From JAIBBG01 sp043748015 (lineage in GTDB: Bacteria; Bacteroidota; Bacteroidia; Flavobacteriales_D; Sanyastnellaceae): a stretch of 16,758 bases of DNA. The stretch's first letter is position 1; every line of letters begins with the position of its first letter. Positions 6,281 through 12,369 of this stretch are shown piece by piece. Under the pieces are notes generated by a model. The model saw nothing but the letters and a program-made list of their open reading frames with translations. It had not been told where the DNA came from and did not search any database. The position numbers and the translations under genes were made by a program. Where the stretch lies: positions 1-16,758 of the forward strand of contig JAYTOA010000220.1 in the NCBI GenBank assembly GCA_043748015.1. Reading direction: 5' to 3'.

Positions 6281-8221
6281 ATGAGCAACCAATACACACC
6301 AGGGCCGCTGCTGGCTCAAGTTCAGACGCCAAAGGATCTTCGCGAGAAAATCACCGAGGATCAGTTGCCGGCATTCAGTAAAGAATTGCGCGATTATATC
6401 GTGGATATTGTTTCTGAGCGCGGTGGTCACTTCGGTGCAAGTCTAGGCGTGGTGGAAATGACGGTGGCCTTGCATTATGTCTTCAATACGCCTTATGATC
6501 AATTGGTGTGGGATGTAGGTCATCAAGCCTACGGTCACAAAATCCTCACCGCTCGTCGTGATAGTTTTTACACGAACAGGAAGTACAAAGGCATCAGCGG
6601 TTTTCCGAAGAGAAGTGAAAGCGAATACGACACTTTTGGTGTTGGTCACTCTTCTACTTCCATCAGCGCTGCAGTTGGTATGGCTGTTGCTTCAAAATTG
6701 AAAAAAGAAGACGACAGACAAATCATAGCGGTTATAGGCGATGGCGCTATGACAGCCGGTCTTGCTTTCGAAGGATTGAACCACGGTGGAACAGCGGACG
6801 CAAATCTTCTCGTCATCCTCAACGATAATTGCATGAGCATCGACCCGAATGTGGGCGCGCTAAAAGAATACCTCACCGACATCACTACTTCGCACACTTA
6901 CAATAAGGTGAAAGATGAAGTATGGAATATGCTCGGTAAACTTTCTACTTTCGGAACAAGCGCGCAAGCCATCGTCCATAAAATCAGTGAGTCGCTGAAA
7001 GGTTCGCTGGTGAAGGAAAGTAATTTCTTCGAATCATTGAAATGGAGATACTTCGGTCCGATCGATGGCCACGACGTTGAATACATGACGAAAGTTTTGC
7101 GCGATCTCAAAGACATTCCCGGTCCTAAGATTTTGCATTGTGTTACCATGAAGGGCAAGGGCTACGAGCCTGCCGAAAAAGGAAGTCCGACGAAGTGGCA
7201 CGCACCCGGTGTGTTCAATAAACAAACAGGTGAAATTGTGAAAGTCGTTCCGAAGTCTCCACAACCGCCGTTGTACCAGGATGTCTTTGGACATACCATC
7301 ATCGAACTTGCGGAGAAGAACGAAAAAATTGTTGGAGTAACGCCTGCAATGCCGTCAGGTTGTTCATTGAAGTTTATGATGGAAGCTATGCCTGATCGCG
7401 CATTCGATGTCGGTATCGCCGAGCAACACGCAGTGACATTCAGTGCCGGTATGGCCACGCAGGGATTGATTCCATTTTGCAATATCTATTCGTCGTTTAT
7501 GCAGCGCGCCTATGATCAGGTGATACACGATGTTGCTTTGCAAAATCTTCACGTAGTTTTTTGTCTGGATCGTGGTGGCGTTGTTGGTGCTGACGGCCCG
7601 ACGCATCACGGCGCATACGACCTTGCATTCATGCGTTGCATTCCAAACATGATTGTCTCTTCGCCGATGAATGAAAGCGAATTGCGCAATCTCATGTACA
7701 CCGCGCAATACGAAAATTACGGCCCATTCAGCATTCGTTATCCACGCGGAAATGGTGTGATGACGGAATGGAAAACGCCGCTTCAACTCATCAAACCCGG
7801 CACAGGACGCAAAGTCCGCAACGGTTCTGATATCGCCTTCCTCACGATTGGACCTCTTGGCAATCAAGCTTTGGAAGCATGTGAGGCCTTGGAAGAAAAA
7901 GGAATTTCTGCAGCGCATTATGACATGCGTTTCGCAAAACCAATAGACGAATTACTTCTCCATGAAGTCTTCGCAAAATTCAAACACGTCATCACAGTGG
8001 AAGACGGATGTCTGCAAGGCGGCATGGGCAGCGCCATCCTCGAATTCATGGTGGATAACGGTTACAACTCACAGGTAAAACGCCTTGGTATTCCTGATCG
8101 TCTTGTAGAACACGGCACACAGGAAGAGCTTTATGCTGAATGTCATTATGATATGGCAGCGATGATCAACGCTGCCACCGAGATGATTGGTGTCCGTAAG
8201 GGCGGCGTGATGAGCGCGTGA
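6281..8221 (+). CDS. dxs: 1-deoxy-D-xylulose-5-phosphate synthase
   Basis: This cytoplasmic thiamine-diphosphate enzyme condenses pyruvate and glyceraldehyde 3-phosphate to DXP, the first step of the MEP isoprenoid pathway and also a precursor for thiamine and pyridoxal. Visible motifs are HFGASLGVVEMTVALHYVF (50-68), DVGHQAYGHKIL (78-89), the ThDP/Mg motif GDGAMTAG to NDN (153-183), FGPIDGHD (258-265), catalytic Glu381 in GIAEQHAVTFSAG, and the substrate-binding LDRGGVVGADGPTHHG (429-444). Starting at ATG 6281 gives 646 residues, close to the family norm. The frame is open further up to an ATG at 6140, but that 47-residue extension is low in complexity and overlaps the likely promoter. It is divergent from the lipoprotein gene and appears to be a single-gene unit. 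Confidence 0.95.
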   Translation: MSNQYTPGPLLAQVQTPKDLREKITEDQLPAFSKELRDYIVDIVSERGGHFGASLGVVEMTVALHYVFNTPYDQLVWDVGHQAYGHKILTARRDSFYTNRKYKGISGFPKRSESEYDTFGVGHSSTSISAAVGMAVASKLKKEDDRQIIAVIGDGAMTAGLAFEGLNHGGTADANLLVILNDNCMSIDPNVGALKEYLTDITTSHTYNKVKDEVWNMLGKLSTFGTSAQAIVHKISESLKGSLVKESNFFESLKWRYFGPIDGHDVEYMTKVLRDLKDIPGPKILHCVTMKGKGYEPAEKGSPTKWHAPGVFNKQTGEIVKVVPKSPQPPLYQDVFGHTIIELAEKNEKIVGVTPAMPSGCSLKFMMEAMPDRAFDVGIAEQHAVTFSAGMATQGLIPFCNIYSSFMQRAYDQVIHDVALQNLHVVFCLDRGGVVGADGPTHHGAYDLAFMRCIPNMIVSSPMNESELRNLMYTAQYENYGPFSIRYPRGNGVMTEWKTPLQLIKPGTGRKVRNGSDIAFLTIGPLGNQALEACEALEEKGISAAHYDMRFAKPIDELLLHEVFAKFKHVITVEDGCLQGGMGSAILEFMVDNGYNSQVKRLGIPDRLVEHGTQEELYAECHYDMAAMINAATEMIGVRKGGVMSA

Positions 8222-8222
8222 C

Positions 8223-8246
8223 GCACTCCTCCGCGCACTCCTCCGC
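8223..8246. repeat. Perfect 12-bp tandem duplication
   Basis: GCACTCCTCCGC occurs twice back to back, one base after the dxs stop codon. The related word CGCTCTCGCTC occurs at 8244-8254 and again at 8358-8368 inside the palindrome cluster. It is probably part of the repeat cluster's left edge. Confidence 0.7.
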
Positions 8247-8297
8247 TCTCGCTCTGTTCCTCACACTCGCTCTTTCACCTCATGTGCTGGTCGCACC

Positions 8298-8449
8298 CCA
8301 TGGACTGCGTCCATGGTTAGGAGGTTGAACCCTGCGGGTTCGGAGTGCGCGTTACTTCGCTCTCGCTCACCTGCAGATGGGATGCCCTCTGAGCCGGTGA
8401 AGTGCGCCGAACCCGCAGGGTTCAACCTCCTACCTGCGGGCGAAGTCCG
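8298..8449. repeat. BIME-like cluster: paired inverted REPs plus flanking hairpins
   Basis: A perfect 26-bp inverted repeat has arms at 8318-8343 and 8407-8432, both beginning outward with TAGGAGGTTGA. Each arm holds its own 6-bp hairpin, GAACCC/GGGTTC, with a 3-nt loop (8327-8341, 8409-8423). To the left stands CCATGGACTGCGTCCATGG (8298-8316, 8-bp stem, TGC loop). To the right, CGGGC-GAA-GTCCG lies at 8437-8449. The 63-bp centre can also fold (TCACC...GGTGA). This is the architecture of a bacterial interspersed mosaic element. It lies between the 3' ends of dxs and a RAYT-type gene, its likely mobiliser, and shares GTTAGGAG with the lone REP at 1519-1556. Open frames across it are repeat artefacts. 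Confidence 0.8.
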
Positions 8450-8482
8450 TAGAAAAATAACCCCCAACCTCCAACGCGAGAT

Positions 8483-8929
8483 TCATTCCACACCCTCCTC
8501 ACGAAAATCTATATCCCGCGGCTTCATCAACACAATCAACTCTTTCCTCGATTCCACTTTCGCATGATGCTTCACCTGATTCTCCACATAACGTACAAGA
8601 TTATTCTTTGCGCTATTAGAATAGGTGAAATGGCCATATCCTCCTTGCCAAGAAATGAAACCCGGAAACAATTTGTTCTCCTTTATAAAAAGAGTCGAGC
8701 TGACTTTAATCGTTTTCACCAGATCTGCAACTGCAATTGTTGAGTGAATTTTCAAAACAATGTGCATGTGATCTTCCACACCATTGATTGCAAACACAAG
8801 ACACTTTTTGTTCTCACACGTCCGCCACATAAATTTGATGAGTGAATCGCGATTATCGGCAGAAAGTACTTTGTCGCGATACTTCGTTGCGAAGACAATC
8901 TGATGCAGATTGCAGGAAAAGGAGCTCAT
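8483..8929 (-). CDS. REP-associated tyrosine transposase (RAYT / IS200-like Y1 transposase)
   Basis: This is a Y1 transposase-like domain protein of 148 residues that spans the whole domain. The HUH metal motif is in VEDHMHIVLK (His54, His56), followed by WQGGYGHFTYS (94-104) and the helix with the catalytic tyrosine, LVRYVENQVKHH (Tyr114), with its conserved Gln and paired His. Enzymes of this family nick single-stranded DNA at palindromes, and RAYTs act on REP/BIME sequences. The palindrome cluster directly downstream (8298-8449) fits that role. No second ORF (TnpB/IscB) and no clear IS boundary are seen, so RAYT is favoured over an intact IS200/IS605 element. The ATG at 8929 overlaps the end of a short open frame (TGA 8926-8928). 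All key residues are intact, so it looks functional. Confidence 0.9.
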   Translation of the reverse strand: MSSFSCNLHQIVFATKYRDKVLSADNRDSLIKFMWRTCENKKCLVFAINGVEDHMHIVLKIHSTIAVADLVKTIKVSSTLFIKENKLFPGFISWQGGYGHFTYSNSAKNNLVRYVENQVKHHAKVESRKELIVLMKPRDIDFREEGVE

Positions 8930-9100
8930 GGGTCAAATTTGTTTAGTCCCGTAAAACTATAATCTCTTCCCATTTCAATTGCCAGATCAATATGCCTTTT
9001 ATGCCTAAATGGAATAAACTGTTGAGCGTTCCTTCGCTGAATTTCACTACCAATAAATTGGATTATTCATCCGACTCAAGAGCATAGAAACTTTGTTCAT
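8926..9100 (-). pseudogene. Possible small gene or remnant, frame broken
   Basis: On the minus strand, the frame from 9066 to the stop at 8926-8928 is open for 46 codons and reads IGSEIQRRNAQQF, RHKRHIDLAIEMG, DYSFTGLNKFDP, which looks protein-like. Its stop overlaps the transposase ATG as ATGA. It has no usable start codon at its beginning. An ATG at 9100 in the frame one base off (MNKVSMLLSRMNN) would join it if one base were skipped near 9066. It is either a gene fragment broken by a 1-bp indel or chance. No family is recognised. Confidence 0.25.
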
Positions 9101-9150
9101 TATTGAATCCAGTATTCTATACTATTCATCTTCTGGAATACGAGTCGCCA

Positions 9151-9795
9151 CTAAAAGAGCCTATACCCGATACGAACGCCCATACCAACATGTGGTGCTA
9201 TCCCTTTGAAGTTGTACGTATGTGAAAAGCCCCATCCGCCATTTTTATTATCGTAGACTGGTTGGCGATTGTCCAACCAATCCATCGTTCTTTCTTTGAA
9301 TCGAACTCCAGCGTTTAGGATGCATTCCAACGTGTAGCGTTTGTGATCAACTACAAATCCATAGTTGATCGCAATGATTCTATTCTTCACATGTACACCA
9401 GCATGAGTGCCACTATATCTAAATAGTTCATTGCCGCTTTCTTCAACGTACCACAAACCAATTCCTAAATACTGCAAGGCAAACTTTCCATTGTGATAAT
9501 TTGATACCGGATTACCTATATAGTATTTGAAATCGACCTTAATAGTTTGGCCTTTAGGATCGGTGACTACCAGCGTATCAAACTTCATCCTGTAGATATA
9601 TTGATAACCATATGTGAATGCAACACCCCATCTTCTTCCAAACTGCGCCTCCAGACTTCCTTGCGCTGTGGGCCTCAACGGATTTATTGCGGCTAATGGA
9701 TGAATCTTGTAAATTAAATGAAATCCTGTTGCATCCGAAGCAAAGAAATTTAGCGAGTTCAAGGTGAAAACAAAACAGATAACAACACTCTTCAT
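9151..9795 (-). CDS. Probable outer-membrane beta-barrel protein, uncharacterised
   Basis: The protein has 214 residues from the ATG at 9795, with a signal peptide MKSVVICFVFTLNSLNFFAS. The mature part consists of alternating short beta-strands with aromatic and glycine residues (RWGVAFTYGYQYIY, KFALQYLGIGLWYVEE, RIIAINYGFVVD, APHVGMGVRIGYRLF). It ends in phenylalanine, the usual beta-signal of BAM-inserted barrels, and the strand count suggests about eight strands. In-frame TTG at 9819 lies inside the -7 box TAATTTTG and is rejected as the start. It stands alone on the minus strand, with a promoter facing it across a gene-poor gap. Ligand or role unknown; an OmpA/OmpW-like small barrel or a DUF3575-like protein would be alternatives. 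Confidence 0.7.
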   Translation of the reverse strand: MKSVVICFVFTLNSLNFFASDATGFHLIYKIHPLAAINPLRPTAQGSLEAQFGRRWGVAFTYGYQYIYRMKFDTLVVTDPKGQTIKVDFKYYIGNPVSNYHNGKFALQYLGIGLWYVEESGNELFRYSGTHAGVHVKNRIIAINYGFVVDHKRYTLECILNAGVRFKERTMDWLDNRQPVYDNKNGGWGFSHTYNFKGIAPHVGMGVRIGYRLF

Positions 9796-9816
9796 AATTT
9801 TCGAAAATTGAATTCT

Positions 9817-9824
9817 CAAAATTA
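9817..9824 (-). promoter_or_regulatory. -7 box of the outer-membrane protein gene (TAATTTTG)
   Basis: This is an exact match to TAnnTTTG on the minus strand, 21 nt upstream of the ATG at 9795. A GTTG at 9849-9852 might serve as the -33 box, with a slightly long 24-nt spacer. Confidence 0.55.
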
Positions 9825-9843
9825 ACGCTCTACTAGCGCGTTA
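9823..9843. promoter_or_regulatory. Inverted repeat in promoter spacer
   Basis: TAACGC (9823-9828) and GCGTTA (9838-9843) form a 6-bp inverted repeat with a 9-nt centre, between the -7 box and the presumed -33 region of the outer-membrane protein gene. This is a typical place for a repressor operator. The arms are short, so chance is possible. Confidence 0.3.
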
Positions 9844-10107
9844 TGAGACAACTAAAATGGTGCATTGAGGAAACTTCGAATTTGCAATTTCGAATTAACT
9901 CAGATGAAACGCCATCCACTAAGAAAAACTCACCCACCATGAATCTATCTCCAGAAATCCAAGAATGAGGTTCAAGAAAACGGTCAAGGTTATTTAAGCA
10001 TGGACACAGCGCAAACTTTGAACTCTGAACTATTCGCGCTTCAACTTCCTATCTCCTCCATCACGTGTTGCCACTGCTGCTATGATCAAAGAACTTGGCT
10101 TAATACG
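9844..10107. other. Divergent intergenic gap, nothing recognised
   Basis: This is AT-rich non-coding sequence between the outer-membrane protein gene and the DUF2480 gene. It contains a small symmetrical stretch with two TTCGAA hexamers (9873-9892) but no credible ORF, RNA gene or hairpin with T-tract. Confidence 0.5.
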
Positions 10108-10115
10108 TAGCTTTG
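10108..10115 (+). promoter_or_regulatory. -7 box of the DUF2480 gene (TAGCTTTG)
   Basis: Exact match to TAnnTTTG, 22 nt before the ATG at 10138. The -33 box is not evident. Confidence 0.55.
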
Positions 10116-10137
10116 TAAAGACGAAAGAAATTAAATC

Positions 10138-10638
10138 ATGTCAGAAATCATCAACAAAGTCGCAGCCAGTGGTCTCATCACCATCGATCTCGAGGACATT
10201 TTCCCCGAGGGTGAGCGTGTTGTGATTGACATCAAAGATCAACTTTGGCAAGGTCTCGCTCTCAAGGAAAAAGATTTCCGCGAGTGGATCAAAACCAACG
10301 ACTGGAGCACGTTTCAGAATAAATATGTCGCAATCATTTGCAGCGCTGACGCTATCGTTCCCAATTGGGCTTACATGCTCATCGCTTCAAAACTTTCAGG
10401 AGTATCAAAACGCTTTATTTTTGGAAGCGCTGAAATGTTAGAGACTATCATCTTTTCGGAATTGATCGCGGCGATCAATGCAGAGGATTATCTCGACAAA
10501 CGCATTATCATCAAAGGTTGCAGCGATAAGCCTGTTCCGACTTCAGCGTATGTAGATCTGGTAAACAAACTTCAACCTGTTGCGAAAAACATTATGTTTG
10601 GTGAGCCGTGCAGTACCGTGCCAGTGTTCAAAAAATAA
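10138..10638 (+). CDS. DUF2480 family protein
   Basis: This 166-residue protein matches, from memory, the Bacteroidota-associated DUF2480 family: MSEIINKVAASGLITIDLED at the start, LKEKDFREWIK, KYVAIICSADAIVPNWAYML in the middle, and GCSDKPVPTSAYVDL and MFGEPCSTVPVFKK at the end. It has no signal peptide or membrane segment, so it should be cytoplasmic. Cysteines recur in conserved-looking motifs (CSADAIVP, GCSDKPVP, EPCSTVP), which could bind a metal or act in redox chemistry; this is inference. It has its own promoter, and the gap of 88 nt with a second promoter separates it from the glycan genes downstream. Function unknown. Confidence 0.8.
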   Translation: MSEIINKVAASGLITIDLEDIFPEGERVVIDIKDQLWQGLALKEKDFREWIKTNDWSTFQNKYVAIICSADAIVPNWAYMLIASKLSGVSKRFIFGSAEMLETIIFSELIAAINAEDYLDKRIIIKGCSDKPVPTSAYVDLVNKLQPVAKNIMFGEPCSTVPVFKK

Positions 10639-10691
10639 TTTTCTCCTCAACTCTTTCATCTACCGACATTTCACGTCAGCCGCTATCTTCC

Positions 10692-10717
10692 TACATTTGC
10701 CCGCCTTGTAAAATGTA
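10692..10717 (+). promoter_or_regulatory. Promoter of the glycan module with overlapping inverted repeat
   Basis: TACATTTG at 10692-10699 matches TAnnTTTG exactly, 27 nt before the deacetylase ATG. TTTC at 10669-10672 is a possible -33 box with a 19-nt spacer. The box is one arm of an inverted repeat, TACATTT (10692-10698) / AAATGTA (10711-10717), which would cover the transcription start. Confidence 0.5.
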
Positions 10718-10726
10718 ACTGTTCGT

Positions 10727-11509
10727 ATGACCACTGCGGCTTTCCCCCAAGACTATCATTTTTTCGCCTTGACCGTTGACGTCGATTGGGCGCCCGATTA
10801 CATGATCGATTACATGGCGGATGCCTACACAACAGCAGGCGTGAAGTGTACCTGGTTTCTCACGCACGCTTCACCTGCCGTAGATCGCTTGCGCAATAAC
10901 CCACTCTTTGAATTGGGTATTCATCCGAATTTTCTCGAAGGTTCTTCGCATGGAAAAACGGAAGACGAAGTGATTCGTCACTGTCTGGACCTCGCTCCCG
11001 GCGCAACTTCCGTGCGCATGCACGCGCTACATCAAAACTCGAGGATCATGTGGAAGCTGCGTCATGACTACAACATCAAAGTAGATTGCTCGCTTTACTT
11101 GCCTAGAACGCCGCATCTCATTCCACACACTTTGTGTCACAGTGCGGCTGATGTTCCACTCGTGCGCATTCCATTTTTCTGGGAAGATGATGTGGAATGT
11201 CTGCGCAAAGACAAGTCATGGGACATCGCCAATCCCGCCTTGCACACACACGGAATGAAGATGTTCAACTTTCATCCTGTATATGTTGGATTGAATGAAG
11301 ACGATTTTACTCGCTATGAAAGTGTGAAACGAGAATTGTGCGTTGGCCGGCAGCTGAGCACGTTGACACGCGAAGAACTGCAACCCTACACGAGCGATGA
11401 AGCAGGTGTGAACACGATCTTCACCAGACTACTCAATCACATTCGCGAAAACAATCTTCCAACTTTCAACGCAACAGAAATTGCGGAATATTATCTGAAA
11501 ACATTATGA
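10727..11509 (+). CDS. Polysaccharide deacetylase-like protein (WbmS-like)
   Basis: This 260-residue protein has NodB-like chemistry motifs. The N-terminal strand ALTVDVDWAP carries Asp18 and Asp20, ELGIHPNF carries His66, and RMHAL (97-101), RIPFFWEDD (147-155) and MFNFHPVYVG (His183) follow. The order and wording fit the WbmS family, named after an O-antigen locus gene of Bordetella, better than classic chitin deacetylases. It has no signal peptide, so it probably acts in the cytoplasm on a nucleotide-sugar or lipid-linked sugar, removing an N- or O-acyl group with a bound metal. Its stop overlaps the next gene's start (ATGA at 11506-11509), implying translational coupling with an acyltransferase. 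It has its own promoter. The substrate cannot be told from the sequence. Confidence 0.8.
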   Translation: MTTAAFPQDYHFFALTVDVDWAPDYMIDYMADAYTTAGVKCTWFLTHASPAVDRLRNNPLFELGIHPNFLEGSSHGKTEDEVIRHCLDLAPGATSVRMHALHQNSRIMWKLRHDYNIKVDCSLYLPRTPHLIPHTLCHSAADVPLVRIPFFWEDDVECLRKDKSWDIANPALHTHGMKMFNFHPVYVGLNEDDFTRYESVKRELCVGRQLSTLTREELQPYTSDEAGVNTIFTRLLNHIRENNLPTFNATEIAEYYLKTL

Positions 11510-12285
11510 GCTATATATCACCTAAAGCGCGCATCGGGCTGAATGTCACTTTCGGCAACAACGTCAACATTGGCGACGATGTAGAAATCGGCGACAACTC
11601 TATTATCGGTCACAATACAATTATTGAAAAAAGCATCATCGGTGCCGGTGCAAAAATCCAGGAGAATTGTCATCTCGGATATGGCCACATCACCGGCTTT
11701 GTAGGACGCCCCGGAGCAGGACTTGATGCTGCATATGAGCCTTTAAGAATAGGTGAAAATGTATTGATCCGCGAAGGCTGCACGCTCTATGTCGGTTCGC
11801 AAATTGCGAAAGATGTGAAGATCCATCACAAGGCTTTGATCAGAGAAAAATCCATCATCGGTGAAGGAACATCAATTGGTTCTCTCGTTGAGCTCGAGGG
11901 AAAAATGATCATCGGTAGATTTTCTTCCATTCACTCACGCAGTTTCATCTGCATGGGAACTGAAGTCGGCGACTATGTTTTCATCGCGCCAATGACGATT
12001 ACCACGAACGGCAATCCTGTTGCTTACCGTCGTCCGCAAGTGACAGCACAATTTGGTGCTGAGCGCGGATCAATCATCGAACATGGTTGTCAGATTGCCG
12101 TGCAATGCGTAATCTCTCCCGGTGTGCGCATCGGTCATGAAAGTTTTGTTGCCGCGAATACGGTTGTAACAAAAAACTTCGAGCCGCTTTCCATCATCAT
12201 GGGAACTCCTGCGAAACAAAAAGGTACGGTGGAAGAGTTACACAGACTTCCCCTTGAAATCCGCAAAGAGCTTGGGCTTTCGTAG
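11506..12285 (+). CDS. Left-handed beta-helix (hexapeptide) acyltransferase
   Basis: The 259-residue protein is built of hexapeptide repeats of the LpxA/DapH/WbbJ type: SPKARIGLNVTFGNNVNIGDDVEIGDNS (written here across residues 5-32), IIGHNTIIEKSIIG, VLIREGCTLYVG, and a second run from VKIHHKALIREKSIIGEG to ISPGVRIGHESFVAANTVVTKN. It ends in MGTPAKQKG, the usual turn after the helix. Such enzymes move acetyl or other acyl groups from CoA or ACP to sugar amines or hydroxyls, usually as trimers in the cytoplasm. Coupling by a 4-nt overlap to the deacetylase suggests the pair replaces one acyl group by another on the same sugar. The insertion GFVGRPGAGLDAAYEPLRIG (66-85) may be part of the active site. 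Donor and acceptor are unknown. Confidence 0.85.
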   Translation: MSYISPKARIGLNVTFGNNVNIGDDVEIGDNSIIGHNTIIEKSIIGAGAKIQENCHLGYGHITGFVGRPGAGLDAAYEPLRIGENVLIREGCTLYVGSQIAKDVKIHHKALIREKSIIGEGTSIGSLVELEGKMIIGRFSSIHSRSFICMGTEVGDYVFIAPMTITTNGNPVAYRRPQVTAQFGAERGSIIEHGCQIAVQCVISPGVRIGHESFVAANTVVTKNFEPLSIIMGTPAKQKGTVEELHRLPLEIRKELGLS

Positions 12286-12296
12286 TTGAAAAATTT

Positions 12297-12313
12297 TTTC
12301 GATTAAATCGAAA
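12297..12313. terminator. AT-rich palindrome after the acyltransferase gene
   Basis: TTTCGATT-A-AATCGAAA is a perfect 8-bp inverted repeat with a 1-nt centre, 11 nt after the acyltransferase stop and preceded by a T-run (12294-12299). No T-tract follows on the plus strand, so it is a weak terminator candidate; it could be an operator for the downstream gene. Confidence 0.3.
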
Positions 12314-12369
12314 TGCGCAATTTCACAAAATATTTCTCTTAGTAAAACAAAGTCGGCACTCAAAAAACA

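Noticed and set aside
5939..6430. Minus-strand 163-codon frame over the lipoprotein/dxs gap
   Set aside because: It overlaps the lipoprotein signal region and the 5' end of dxs in other frames and shows no domain.
8223..8449. CRISPR-like array
   Set aside because: The repeats are inverted palindromes and a single 12-bp duplication, with no regular spacers and no cas genes nearby.
8261..8567. Overlapping short open frames on both strands across the palindrome cluster
   Set aside because: Both encode the two arms of the inverted repeat, so the similarity of their peptides is a consequence of the repeat, not of genes.
8483..8929. Complete IS200/IS605 insertion sequence
   Set aside because: No accessory TnpB-type gene or defined element ends are visible; the adjacent paired REPs fit a RAYT better, although a minimal IS200 is not fully excluded.
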